64,000 nt of DNA, from NCBI GenBank assembly GCA_027475525.1, contig JAMWFC010000126.1:62001-126000 (forward strand). Direction: 5' to 3'. Made by a program: the position numbers and the translations under genes. The stretch comes from Macrolepiota albuminosa. Taxonomy: Eukaryota > Basidiomycota > Agaricomycetes > Agaricales > Agaricaceae. The notes beneath the pieces were generated by a model. The model searched no databases. It was not told the origin of the DNA and saw only the letters and a list, made by a program, of their open reading frames with translations. Positions 32,881 through 43,968 of this stretch are shown one piece after another. Position 1 is the first letter of the stretch. Every line of letters starts with the position of its first letter.

Positions 32881-34439
32881 TCTGTATACTATACATCCAC
32901 GGTGTATGCGAATGCTGGTGTGGCTACTGTGTTGTAGAGTTGGTGCACACAGTGAGGAGGCATGCTGCCTGAGACATGAGAGAGCTGAGTGATTTGAATT
33001 GTCTACCAAGCAGCACTTGTGGTGACCTTCTGGAAATGGGCAGACCAGTGAAGCTTGGGGTCAAAGATGACACCCAGGTACTTGGTTTGTGATGGAGGTG
33101 ACAACTTGCACCATGTGAGTACCATTAAGATTCCTATGCTGAAGGGCCAGGTCAGGGAGAGAGATATCATGGTTCAAGTGGGGGAAATCTATGAGGGCTA
33201 GCTTGGAGAATTCAAATGGTGAGTTGTGAAGAATGGACCAGTCAAATGTGCCATCAGCACACTCCATGACATTTTTCACAATGGCATGTGTCTCCATCAG
33301 AGACTTTGCAATGGCCAGGAACATGACATTATCAACAAAACTGGATGCCAGTTTTGATTGGCTGCCTGGGCAGGCAGTTGATATAAAAGGAGCATTGTAG
33401 AAAGAGTAGAACAACATAGATAAGGGGCAGCCTTGTATAGTCCTATTTGAAATGGGTATCCAATCAGAGAGGAAATTGTCAAACCTTAGCCAGGAGCACC
33501 AATTGGAGAGCATGCACTCAGTGAGGTGGACAAAGCCTGTGGGCACACCAAGGTTCCTTATGTTGTGGATAAAGCATTGTCTCACCATGTTGGAAAATGC
33601 CCCTTGGATGTCAAGGGACAATGCTATAGTGATGTTGCCTGAGCACCATGCATCCTTGATTCTTGAGACCACCAGATGCATAGCATCAGAGGTATTTTGG
33701 CCTGGACAACCACCAAACTGGCCTGGGGGGAGAAGATTGTCAATAGTGTTTAACAGGCCAATGAGTCAGAAGGCTTTGGCAACATTGTAGGCCAGCTTGC
33801 CAGGTTTGCAAAGCACAAGTGTGGTGGATTCAAGCCAGTTAGCATGATACACATTGAGCTTGACAATGGCCCAATAAATGAAGTAGAGGTGGTCTAGAAA
33901 GGCTCCAGAGCACCTCTTGAGCACAACATTGGGGATTCCATCAGGCCTTAGGGCCTTGAATAGGGGAGGGAGCTGATAGCATTAGCAATTTGAACTTGTG
34001 AGAAGTAGAGGATGTCAGTCAGGGGCTCAGAATATGCACAGGCTGAGACAGATGGCAGCAGGAGAGGAGGGGGGAAGAATAACTCAGCTAGGGCAGTGGC
34101 TTTTGCCACATTGGTGGAGGCAATTGAGGGTATACCATTGGTCAATGTTTTGAGGTCCAGAACATGTTCACAAGTGAAGTCTGAAGGTTATCTGACTACA
34201 TATTTATTTGTGAGATATATTTGGCAAGCATTGATGGTCTCTAGCCATCCCTTCCAGTGGGTTTCTTTGGCATTTTGTATCTCCATGTCCATCTCCTGTG
34301 CAAGTCTTGCTGCCTCTGTCTTAGATGGGTGATCTGGGATGTCTTGAAACTTGTAAGCCTAGTTACATGCACATTGCCTCTGGGCCTTTAGCCATTTGAG
34401 GTTGTCATTCCACCACTGTTTGGTATGAGGACAAAGATG
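32881..34439 (-). pseudogene. LINE ORF2 reverse transcriptase
   Basis: Sense-order motifs: GPDGIPNVVLKRC, LDHLYFIYWAIV, STTLVLCKPGK, LIGLLNTI, DAMHLVVSRIKDAW, ALSLDIQGAFSNM, RTIQGCPLSMLFYSFYNA, and the active-site block SSFVDNVMFLAIA (GAT at 33331-33333, AAT at 33328-33330). The expected FVDD has become FVDN, so polymerase activity should be lost. Several frame shifts and stops. RNA-templated DNA synthesis at nicked target DNA would be its role. Confidence 0.88.
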
Positions 34440-35420
34440 TCACAGGGGAACTATGTCATCCAGGGCAATGACCTCTTGGATAATGGAAAAAAGGTTGGAG
34501 ACCTTTCTGTGGAACTGAGCAGCAGAGGGGATGTATTGTGCTAGTGAGCAGGCTTGTAGATGCTCCATTAGAGTGTCAGTGAACAAGTCCCAGTCCACCA
34601 ACTGGAAGTCATGGAAAGGGGTAGAGGAAGCTCTGGCAATCAGCAAATCAATCATTATTACAATAGGGAGGTGATATGCAAGCAAGGGGCATAGCAATGC
34701 ATCAACCTTGCAGTAGATCACAGGATCTGAGTCAGCATGAGACCTCCAGACATTGTCTGGTCTGGTCCGGGTGTCTGCCAAGGACTGGAGGGTGGGGATG
34801 CCTGGGGGTAGGGCAAGCTCCATATCATAATCTGCAAGGAGGTCCAGCAGTGGCTGTATGAACTCCCTTGAGGAGTTGAGGTGCCTGTTGTGGAAGGCTT
34901 CCCAGAGTGGATAGTGCTGGTTGAAATTCCTGACCCATAACATATGGTCATTGGCTGAGGGCCATAGTTGGAGTATGGAAGAGGATAGGAACTGAGAAAG
35001 AGAAGATAGTACCTTGTTGTGTGTGCAGTCATTATACACATTGACCAAGGAGAGGTGGCCAAGCTCACCAGCAAAGTGCATGGCTGTGATATCTGTAGAG
35101 GGGGAGTCAAGGGTACAATAGGTGTCTGTTGAGATATTAGTGTTAATGAGAATGATTGATCAGGATCTCATAGACCTGTCATGTCTATGGTGGGTGGGGT
35201 ATACAACATGCCAGTAGCCACTCACTTTTGTGTTGCCAAGGTGGTCAAGATATAGTTCTTGGAGAGCAATGACATCCCAGTTGTCCAGTTTTGCAGTGGT
35301 GAGCAGTTCAGCTTGTGCCATACTGGACTTCCACATATTCTGTTGGGCTGGCACTTGCAGTTTGGTGCAGGAGGTGTTTGATGAAGCCATGGAGAGGCTG
35401 TTACCCAAGTGGATGGATTG
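34440..35420 (-). pseudogene. LINE ORF2 endonuclease
   Basis: APE-type endonuclease landmarks in order: NWDVIALQELYLD (the catalytic QE), LGHLSLVNVYNDCTH, LWVRNFNQHYPLWE (family: GDFNRHHP), PTLQSLADTRTRPDNVWRS and LAYHLPIVIMI (family: SDHLPI). Changes at the GDF and SDH positions imply loss of function. It would nick target DNA to prime reverse transcription. Confidence 0.82.
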
Positions 35421-36867
35421 TCAGAGGAATAGTATGGCATGCGGTTTTTTGAGAAGCAGGTGTCAACCACTGTACATTACCTCTTGAACTCAGGGCATAT
35501 GCATTCTGAACTGGCATGAGAAGAGTCATTACCACAGGAGATGCACCTGCACTTGACCAGTGTGCATGTAGCAGCTGTGTGGCTGTTGCTTGCACAGTTG
35601 GCACAGCAACTCTCTGCCTTGCAGTCTTGGCCAATGTGACCATAGTATTAGCAGTTGTTGCAGCATGTCAGTTCATGGATGTCTTTGCAGGTTGTGACTT
35701 GACAGCCTCCAATGAAAATTTGTTTTCTGATGAGGTTGTTGTCTGTAAGGACACTGTTGCAGGTGATTCTAAGCAATGCTACTGATTGGCTTGGAAAGTG
35801 TAGTTTGGGGCATTTAAGCCATAGGGCAGATGTGATGGTGTTGCTGAGAAGGCTGTTTTCAAGTTCAATAGTCTGGAGGCAGGAGATGTTGTCAGGAGCA
35901 AAAGAGCCAGCACATGGGACAAACCTAGCTATAAGGTTGTACGACTTCTCAACTCAACTATAATGACCCCTTCACTAAAGAGGGTCTCAAAGAGGTGCCA
36001 TTTTGTGGTTGCATAGTCCCAAAGTCTGTTGACAGAGTCAGCAGTATTGAGTTCAGCAATGTACACACTGCCACCTATCGGTTTGAGGCTGATAACACAT
36101 GTGTTGGGGGTGACTAGGTCTACTTCTCTGTTCTTCTGGCAGACTGTAGTGGCCTTGAGGTCAAGGCAGTCGAGAAGCTTATTGAGGTTATCATGAAGTT
36201 CGAACAAGCTGGAGGTGGAGGAATCCTTGGAGGCATTCATATTGTGGGGGTCAAACCAGATTAGAACAGTGCAAGTGTCTCAGAGGAGGCATTGCTATAT
36301 GTTTGAAAGTTCCTGTGAAGTATAGAGGTTGTCCTATCTCAGATGTAGATGCAAGGGGGGGAAGATGGGGCAGTGGGAGGGGCTGTTTTGGTGATGGGGG
36401 CCCAGGTGGAGCCTGAGGGGTGGGCTTGCAAGGTTGGGCACCAATGCACCCAGCAAGTTGGACACCCTTTTCAGGGTGCTGGCCGTTGATTGCAGCATAA
36501 GAGTCACCTCAGCATGCTTGGCATTGCTGGCAGCTAGGAAGTTGGCTGTGGAGCCAAGCTTCTCAATGAGGCCACTGACCTTAGCCATGGCTTTGTAGGC
36601 AACCATGTCTGCCAGGGTGTCCAAGATGTGGTCAGTGATGTCCATGTCCAGGATGAAGGTGGTGGCAATCATTGCAGTCTTTTGCTCTATGTGTTTGGAA
36701 GTGAGGGCAGCAGTGGCAAGGACAGCAACAAGGCAGAATTGGTTGTAGGGGTTGCCTGCCAGAATCCATCTCTTTGATTCCAGCCATTTGTGCATGTCAT
36801 CAAGGGATTTGATTGGGCCAGTGTCTGAGGCCATGTAGGACTTGAGATCAGAATAGATTAGGAGCAA
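35421..36867 (-). pseudogene. LINE ORF1 (nucleic-acid-binding protein)
   Basis: The N-terminal frame MLLIYSDLKSYMASDTGPIKSLDDMHKW (36867-36334) has helix-rich sequence and a Pro-rich end. A middle part MNASKDSSTSSLFELHDNLNKLL follows (36240-35929), then a cysteine-rich end with the pattern CCNNC-YYGHIGQDC and CCANCASNSHTAATC (about 35690-35560), matching tandem CCHC knuckles of LINE ORF1. Several frame breaks. It would form ribonucleoprotein with the element RNA. Confidence 0.75.
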
Positions 36868-37095
36868 ATTGTGGGTATTTCAGGGTCCTGCTTGTAGTGG
36901 CACTACTCAAAGGTGGCCTAGAAGACATCCTTAGGGTTGAGGACATTGCAGGGTCAGGGGAAGAGAGAGAGATTTTGAGGAGCAGATGATAAGATGTTCC
37001 AGAGGCCTCAGAGGAGTTCCAGAAGCTAGGGCAGATAGAATTATGCAGCTACAAACTCTAAACAACCAGGACCCCAGAAAGGATGATGGTGGTTA

Positions 37096-37785
37096 GTGAT
37101 CAAGGAGCCTCTTCAGCTCTTACTCTCTGAGACCCTCATTGATATGGACAGAGAAAGCAGACCCTATTTCAGAGCTCTTGCTGAACAGGCCTGCTATCTG
37201 GATGGTCTTCAGCTCTGTCTCACCTTCCAAGATGGCCTCCTTCCCTTTCTTATAGATCAGGTCAACAGCATGGCTGAAGAATGACCAGACAACACATGTA
37301 TTGAGTCCTGGTATCAGATAGCATGTGACCAGTGGCAACTCATGGAGTTAAGGTGTGAGCTCTACCAAGAAACTACCTCTTGTTCCACCTCACATGCACC
37401 TTTACCTGCTCATCCTCCCATCCCACATTTCTTTCCATTTTGTGCTCCAGCCCCAGCTCAGGTACCTGCAGCACATCCTCTCTCTCTGGGAATTCTTATA
37501 AATGTTGATGCCTCTTGCCAATGTTCCTCTTTTCTTCTCCTCTGCCATTGCTGTAGAAATCCTGGTCACTTTGCTCAATATTGCCCTTAGGGGTTGGAGG
37601 TATGCCATCTCTCAGACTTAGAGCAGGAAGAGCTCCTTCTCCAGCTCTTTGCTGCCCAAGACATTTGAGAAAACTCTTTCTCAGATATACAGACTATAAC
37701 AGAACCTTTGGATGAGTTCTTGGGTCCTGTAGAGGCTGTAGCAGAACCTTTGGATGAGTTCTTTGGTTCTGCAGAGGAGGGTTTT
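37096..37785 (+). pseudogene. A-family gag fragment, plus strand
   Basis: Collinear with element A gag from the FRALAEQACYLDGLQLCLTFQDGLLP block to the CCHC knuckle CHCCRNPGHFAQYC and LSDLEQEELLLQL. CpG is depleted and several stops are present (EE-stop-PDN, YCP-stop-GLE). It ends at the same slippery sequence as A. The 36900-37095 stretch before it is a junction with the LINE and holds nothing recognisable. Confidence 0.88.
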
Positions 37786-37791
37786 CAGTAG
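37779..37791 (+). promoter_or_regulatory. Conserved -1 frameshift heptamer in the A-family fragment
   Basis: GAG GGT TTT CAG TAG with heptamer G GGT TTT at 37779-37785 and the stop at 37789-37791. Identical in arrangement to 13822-13834 in element A, despite heavy decay around it. Confidence 0.6.
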
Positions 37792-38925
37792 AGCAATGGA
37801 TGAGTTGTATGCCTCTGCTGCCTTGTGCCAATCAGTTTGCATGTCTATTAGTAGAATTGTCCAATGTATCACTTCCTGTTAATGATTCTCTGACTGAAAC
37901 TGTAAGCACCCCCTCCAATGTATGAAATACCAAGACCTCCTCTCATCCTCCTCCTGTCTGACATCCATGTGTCCCAGCTTGGGAATGACACCTCCCTCAT
38001 CACCATGTTGTTGTCTCCACTCCCTCTCCCAACTTTCTGTGTCTAAATGTGGAGATTGAGACAACTAACACTCAGCAGACTTGGAGCATTGTAGCTCTCT
38101 TGGACAGTGGTGCTACTGGACTCTTCCTAGACACCAACTCACTACCCAGCCTCTCTCTCACCCTATTCCAGTCTACAATATTGATGGTATGCTCAATGAA
38201 GCTGGATTCATCTGCTCAGTGATGCATTTAGTCCTTCATTACCTGACTCATTCTGAGTGTGCTGTTGTTGCAGTCACCAGCCTAGGAAAGCATGACATAA
38301 TACTTAGAATCTCCTGGCTGTGTGACCACAATCCTGAGATTGACTGGGCCAAGGGTAAGGTGAGTATGAGCCATTGCCCTCAATAGTGTTTCACATGTGC
38401 CAAGGAAGTTAGAGAGGAGCATAGAGCATCAGTCCATGAGCATGCCACTATACATGCTTGCTGAGTTGGACACCTCCCCTTTGCAGACCTCAACCTACTG
38501 AATCCTTCCCCCTTGGTGTTCCCTTATAGAGAGGCCCTCGCTGAGGACATTTGAGGTGTGGTGAGTAAAGCCTAGATGGACAATGGATGTGAGGGTGAAT
38601 TTCAGTAGGCTCCTGACCCAGAGTCTCCAGACAAGGCTATTGAGACAAGTGATAGGATTTATGCAACTATGTTATGATCTGCCCAGCTGTAGCAGAGATT
38701 AGAGCTAGCCAAACTACTTCCCAGAAACTAGCTCTGCTAACTCTGTCTACAAGTTGTTCTGGGATGCAGTCCTCATCACTTGCAGGACTTTGAGGATGTT
38801 TTCTCTAAGGCTTCATTCGACTCCCTGCCAGAGCATAAGCAGTGGGACCATGCTATTGAGCTGACACCCAATGCTGAGCCCTCTAGCTTCAAGGTCTATC
38901 CTCTCTCTTGGCAAAAGAGGGGGGG
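37786..38925 (+). pseudogene. A-family protease to RT start, plus strand
   Basis: Contains VALLDSGATGLFLDTNSL (retropepsin DSGA), HPIPVYNIDGMLNEAGFICSV, SLGKHDIILRISWLCDHNPEIDWAKGKVSMSHCPQ and LQDFEDVFSKASFDSLPEHKQWDHAIELTPNAEPS, all collinear with element A. It breaks off abruptly near 38925 at YPLSWQ, just where the RT fingers should begin, and passes into a different Ty3 lineage. Confidence 0.88.
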
Positions 38926-39700
38926 AGCAGGATCTGGGATGAGTGGTCCGATCGCTGTGGCAGCAGTCTTTGAGGGATTGTCAGACGAAGCAGACAGCAG
39001 TGATGCCAGAAGCAAGTACATCCTCCCTCTACACATTACATACTCGTGTCTCATCTTGGGACCCTCTATTGCTCCAACCCTCATGACCAAAGCTCTTATT
39101 GACATGGGTGCTCCTCCAGCATTGATTTCTATGATGCTCATGAATAAACTCAATTTGTTGACGTGACAACTTTTCTGTCCTCTCAGTCTCAGGTGCCTTT
39201 ACATCAGATTAATAAGAAGGAATTGCTGCTTTTGACAAAATATGTAAAACTTGTAATTATATCTCCTTGTGCCCAATTGCACTCTAAATTGCAAATGTTC
39301 ATCATCTGTCCAAACCTGCATACTGAGTTGATTTTGGGGTTGGATTTTTTTAAAGAACAATGTGCTTGTCGTCAATGTTGAGGAGGGAAGAGTTTTGGAT
39401 AAGGCGAGCAGGTTTGATTTGTTACATCCATCAAATCCTATGGAAGCATGTAAGGTGTCATCTATGGCACCACAGATAAAACACAAGGTAGAGAAAAGGA
39501 AGAAACAGCTGGAGAAGGAGTGGATTACAGAAGGCCAGATGGGGATGGAACCTGTAAGGAAGTCGGTGAATGAGGAGTTGAAGGTTTACTTCATAAAAAA
39601 GCTGCAGCAATTTGCACACCTGCAATGACATACAACATCCAATGAACCATTGATGTTGGGGATGTTCATTTGATATGCAACGACTTTCTTTATGGTTGAA
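38926..39700 (+). pseudogene. Protease remnant of an E-like Ty3 lineage
   Basis: Frames read VAAVFEGLSDEADSSDARSKYILPLHITYSCLI, TKALIDMGAPPALISMMLMNKLNLL (D-M-G where active proteases have D-S/H-G), and YVKLVIISPCAQLHSKLQMFIICPNLHTELILGLDFFKE. LILGLDF is the second protease landmark. RT is absent: the sequence then reads LKVYFIKKLQQFAHL and FFMVENRLWRR, which leads into the integrase at 39701. CpG is scarce until about 39700 and common thereafter. Confidence 0.65.
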
Positions 39701-40948
39701 AACCGGCTTTGGCGACGAAAGAGGGCTGGCGCTCACAAATTAGTAATCAAACCAGAGGGCCGCGTTAGGATTTTGCGCGCTATGCACGATGACTTGGGAC
39801 ATTGAGGACTCTACGCGACGCGGAAGAATGTATTGGAACGTTTTTGGTGGCCTCAAGTTAGCGCCGATATCGCATGGTATATTCGCACTTGTCATCTCTG
39901 CCAAATCCAACAGACGTGCCAAGTCCTTATACCTCCAACTGTAGCAACTCCAGCACCCTTGTTTGGAAAGATATATATTGACACTATGCACATGCCCAAG
40001 TCGGGGCACTACAAGTACATTATCCAGGGAAGGTGTTCTTTGGTACATTGGCCGGAGTTCCGTATGCTCCAGCGGGAAAATACCAACGATATAGCTAAGT
40101 GGCTCTTCAAAGATGTTATTTGCAGGTGGGGAGCCCTTCACGAGATTGTTACAGACAATGGAGCGCCAATAGTTAAGGCACTTACCTACCTCGCTAAGAA
40201 ATACAACATACAGCATATTCGAATCTCAGGATACAATAAACACACTAACGGTATAGTGGAAAGGCCACATTTTGACGTACGACAGGCGCTATTTAAGGCG
40301 GTAGACGGCGACAAAAGTCGCTGGAGTGAAGCGACTTATTTGGTCTTTTGGTCTGAACGAGTTACCGTATGGAAGAGGATGGGCTGTTCTCCCTACTACG
40401 CGGCGACTGGCATCCATCCCCTGCTCCCAGTGGACGTTGTGGAGGCAACGTACTTACAACCCCCACCTAACTCGATCCTGTCCTCTACCAATCTGATTGC
40501 TAGGCGCGCCATTGACTTACAACGACACATAGAGGATCTAGAGCGCCTACACGAGGTGGTATTTCAAGCTAGACGACAGGCTGCATTACGATTTGAAAGC
40601 GAGCATAGCGCTACTATCCAAGACTACAACTTTACAGCTGGCGCCTTAGTGCTAATGCGCAACTCAAAAATCGAAGTAACCCATAACAAAAAGATGCGAC
40701 CTCGATACCTAGGGCCCCTCATAGTAGTTTCCCGCAATAGGAGAGGAGCCTACGTACTCTGCGAGTTGGACGGCTCGGTTTTGCATCGACCGGTAGCAGT
40801 GTTCCGACTCATTCCCTACTTAGCACGTGAACATATTCCACTACCTTTGCCGGCGCTAGACATTGACACTGCCAAGCTTCAAGAGCTGGAAGAGACTGAG
40901 TTGGTGGACGATGATGGGAACACTCTGGATGAAGACGAAGAGCAATAA
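39701..40948 (+). pseudogene. Ty3 integrase of element E type, plus strand
   Basis: RKRAGAHKLVIKPEGRVRILRAMHDDLGH, stop, GLYATRKNVLERFWWP gives the zinc finger (H...H...CHLC with CQI). Catalytic residues lie in IYIDTMHMPKSGHYKYI, EIVTDNGAPIVKALTYL and NGIVERPHFDVRQA (D, D, E). A basic C-terminal region follows: MRPRYLGPLIVVSRNRRGAYVL (GPY/F-type). From 39833 it is open for 371 residues to TAA at 40946-40948, ending in an acidic tail. The only break is TGA (39804-39806) at an arginine-like site. It points opposite to the gag-RT block at 41586-45961. Confidence 0.85.
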
Positions 40949-41585
40949 ACTTATATGAAACGCGAGGCGCTAACTGTTAGTGCCCCTGGGGATCAGACTT
41001 AGGCAACCCGAAATCCAGAAAAGAATAAATACACAAGCGGTACTAGTACACAGGGAACAGGCAATTAGACTACAACTGCACCTAATGGAACTACCCTAAA
41101 GATGCAGACTGTCAACGTGGACCTTTCACTTGATCTTTAGGTCGCCTGCGGATGGGAGGAGCGCCTGGAGGTGGCACGTTAGCAGAGGGAACAGGAGGAA
41201 CGGGAATGCTAGGAGGAGGCGTGGGCGGAGCACCTGGGCGAGGAGCACGAGGAGCACCTGGAAGAGCGGCCGAGGGGTTTGGGGATGAGTACCACCCGTC
41301 CTCATCCGGGCGGGACTCAAACAATGGGTAAGGAAAGGCTGTGCATGCGAGTATAGCCCGACCCGCATCAAGATTGACGAGTGGGGGAAGGGGGAGCCAG
41401 GAGAGACTCTTAGAGACATCATGGAGTTAACAACCTCAGGTTAGGAAAAGATAAGAACTAACCAAGGTTCCCGTTTCGCGGAGTAGGCTGGTCAGACTCA
41501 GAGCGTTACCCGTGACCAGCTCCTGCACAATGCATGAGTATTACTCACGACCCGCGCTAAGGAAAGGCGTACAGTGACTAAATTG
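40949..41585. other. Junction region between the inverted halves of element E
   Basis: Holds a minus-strand proline-rich frame (41112-41324, PPTPPPSIPVPPVPSANVPPP) that I do not recognise and that may be chance coding in GC-rich sequence. No LTR is visible. The minus-strand RNase H stops making sense near 41586, so an inversion or truncation breakpoint probably lies between 40950 and 41586. Confidence 0.45.
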
Positions 41586-43293
41586 ATCCGAAGCGATTGT
41601 AGCGTCTGATTTTTCGATTCACGCTATCACATTGACATAAAAAGAAGCCGACCGCAATGTAAGAGGTGTCAATGGCAAGTATAACGGGATCGGACGTAGT
41701 ATAGTCAATGGGTACCAATGGCTTCGCTTCCTGCAGCGCCTTCACTAAATGTTTTTGGGCATTAATTTGGGCAGGTCCGAATTCGAAGGGGACCCCTGAA
41801 TGAGTTAAGCGATTTAGCGCGTGCGCTCAATGTGAAAAATGGTGTATGAACATGCGCAGCACGCCTACCATGCCTAGAAACACGCGAACTTCCAAGAGGT
41901 TATGGCAGACTCCCCACTTTTCCAGAAGCACTAATCGGCTCTCCTCAGGGATCCTGCCCTCTGGCATGCAAACGTGCCCTAAAATTTTAAATTGTGGTGC
42001 ACAAAGAACCAACTTGTGTCCTGAGAACGTTCCGCCACAATATTTCATGCGCTGGAGCATCCGGTTAACCAATTGGAAGAAGTCCCATAGCACCATGTGG
42101 ATATTAGGATTTTCCAGGTGCACTTCGGGCTTGCCATCTACAAGGCACCAATCTTTTGGGCCCTTAACGCCTACATTGTCGATAAAGCTAAGCACATGGT
42201 GGGGTATTTCAGGTTGTAGAATAAATGTAATGTCGTTGTGGAATATGGGTACTGAATTAGTCCATCCCATGGGAAGTGTAACCAGTCGTAGCACTCCAAA
42301 TGGCGTTTGAAATGTCGTTAAGTCGCGAGAGGAAGGGTGAATCAATCACTCGTCATAGCCAACGTACAGATCCAGGGTAGCGCCACATATTCTTCCCGCA
42401 AATGATTCAGCGATGTGATTGGGAAAGGGCAGTATCCCTGAATGACGAATCGTGATTTTGTTTAGCGGCTCCAAACTGTGAACTATACGTAGCTTTTCAT
42501 TTTTCTTCAGTACACAAAACCATCGTGATCAGTATGCCGAATTGGAAGGCTCGTAAACTCCTGCCGCTATTTTGGAATGAATAATTTGGCAAACTTCAGC
42601 TTCAATACCTGGTGGTATAGGTCGGTTATGCTCGGTCCAAGGTACATGAGGTATTGTCGGTATAACCACTGGTGGAAAGAAGTCAGTTCTAAGTTTACCG
42701 CGTTCGGAATCCTCCCAAGCAAATGCTTTGTTTTGTTTTTGCATAATGTTGGTCAATACATCTAGTTCCGCCGTCGATAGAAAGCCTGTATTGTGGGCGC
42801 TAAGGAATAGCGCCCGTTGTTCTTCTGTAAATCGTCCGGTAGGCTTGAAGGGTGGTGGGTTCGGATTAAGCTCGGGAAGGGTCGCTAACGGGTCTCCAAT
42901 GATCCTTCTCTCGATGCAAAATTCCTCAGGTACGTCGCTTGCTACCGGTTTCGTTTTAAGCGCTACTGGCTTGTATTTCTTTTTAACCTGAACCCCTTTG
43001 TGCTTAGGGGTACTGTTGTTAGCAAACGTATTATAAATGGAACTCTGGTTTCTAGCGAAACCGGATATCAAAGGTTCTTTAGAATCAGGGGTAGAAACGA
43101 AATAAGTGTCTGTCGAAAGATTTTCAGTAATATCGGATGCAGTGAGGTATAAGTAGGATAAAGCTTTGCTAGTAAGCGATGTAGAAGTGTTCAAGATTTC
43201 AGGGGCTAAAGGGGTATGTGATATAAAGTTTACTTGCCCAGTCCAATGATTATAGTCCAAGGATAAGCGCTTCATCTCCATGATCCTCATCAC
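41586..43293 (-). pseudogene. Element E reverse transcriptase and start of RNase H
   Basis: In sense: TGFLSTAELDVLTNIMQKQNKAFAW, then the RT fingers IPHVPWTEHNRPIPPGIE and GVYEPSNSAY-stop-SRWFCVLKK, LRIVHSLEPLNKITI, YDE-stop-LIHPSSRDLTTFQTPFG and LVTLPMGWTNSVPIFHNDI. The active-site block is HHVLSFIDNVGVKGP (GAC at 42178-42180, AAT at 42175-42177) where relatives have F/Y-I-D-D. RNase H begins PVILAIDTSYIAVGFFLCQC and stops after RRYNRFGSI. All stops in the frame are TGA at sites where relatives have arginine. Element orientation is minus. Confidence 0.88.
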
Positions 43294-43891
43294 TCATCTC
43301 CTCGATGGCGCCGGAAAACACTCGCAAGGTTTGTCGCTAATGTAAGGTCGCTTTCTCGGTCCAGGCTTCTGGAACCTTCCTTGGGGAAATGTCGGTACTG
43401 TTCTCCTGACTCCAGAATTGGGGTCGCTAATAGTTAGCATCGTTTCATCCTCGGACGATGTTTTGACTACTGATTGCGCTAGCACATCGAAGGGCCTCCC
43501 CAATAATAAATCATAGGCTGGTGATCTAAGTATGTGAATTTGCAGATAGAACGTAAGATTGCCTATAGCACAAGGCACGTTCCGAGCCATTCCCAACAAT
43601 CGATCAATCGTGCCGTTAGCGCTCTGCATGTTAAGAATGATTGTCAGATCGTAAATGATGCCCAGCTCGTTAGCAACGTTGGCAGCCATTGAAATAATTT
43701 GTGATCTGCTGTCCACGATAGACTCTATTTCGCTTTTCCCATCAACTGTCAGCATAATTGAGCGAATTGCGTGAGAGTCTTGGGCTACAGTTAAGATGGT
43801 GGGATCGTCGCTAAATCTTAGCGATTTGAGGTAGGTTTTGACCGGGTCGATGGACGTGGCTTCTTTAGGTGGTGCGACCTCTTCCTTGGTT
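43294..43891 (-). pseudogene. Element E protease
   Basis: After the gag-pol linker: LTVDGKSEIESIVDSRSQIISMAANVANELGI, where the triad DSG appears as DSR, then YDLTIILNMQSANGTIDRLLGMA and SPAYDLLLGRPFDVLAQ (LLGRPF, second protease landmark). The G-to-R change in the triad would inactivate it. It is followed in frame, after a TGA (PSRR-stop-VMRI), by the RT region. Confidence 0.82.
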
Positions 43892-43968
43892 ATCTTAGCG
43901 ATTTGAGGTAGGTTTTGACCGGGTCGATGGACGTGGCTTCTTTAGGTGGTGCGACCTCTTCCTTGGTT
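43815..43968. repeat. Exact 77-bp tandem duplication (43815-43891 / 43892-43968)
   Basis: Splits the gag-pol linker of element E. Removing one copy restores one frame from 45449 to 41586 apart from TGA stops. Confidence 0.98.

Larger units (their letters stand above)
31150..36900 (-). mobile_element. Decayed LINE (non-LTR retrotransposon) with RNase H, minus strand
   Basis: In sense: ORF1 with zinc knuckles (36867-35421), APE-type endonuclease (35420-34440), reverse transcriptase (34439-32881), an intervening A-family LTR (32411-32880), then RNase H and a C-terminal cysteine motif (32410-31150). The domain set fits fungal Tad1-like LINEs. Almost every CpG is gone and there are many stops, so it is old. 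Confidence 0.88.

Noticed and set aside
37681..37790. Near-repeat of GAACCTTTGGATGAGTTCTT (45-base spacing) as another assembly duplication
   Set aside because: The spacing is not 77 and a similar repeated coding phrase exists in element A at the same place, so it is an old feature of the gag C-terminus.
41112..41324. Proline-rich 70-codon frame as a host or element gene
   Set aside because: Short, low-complexity, at a rearrangement junction, with open frames in other phases too; no supporting motif.
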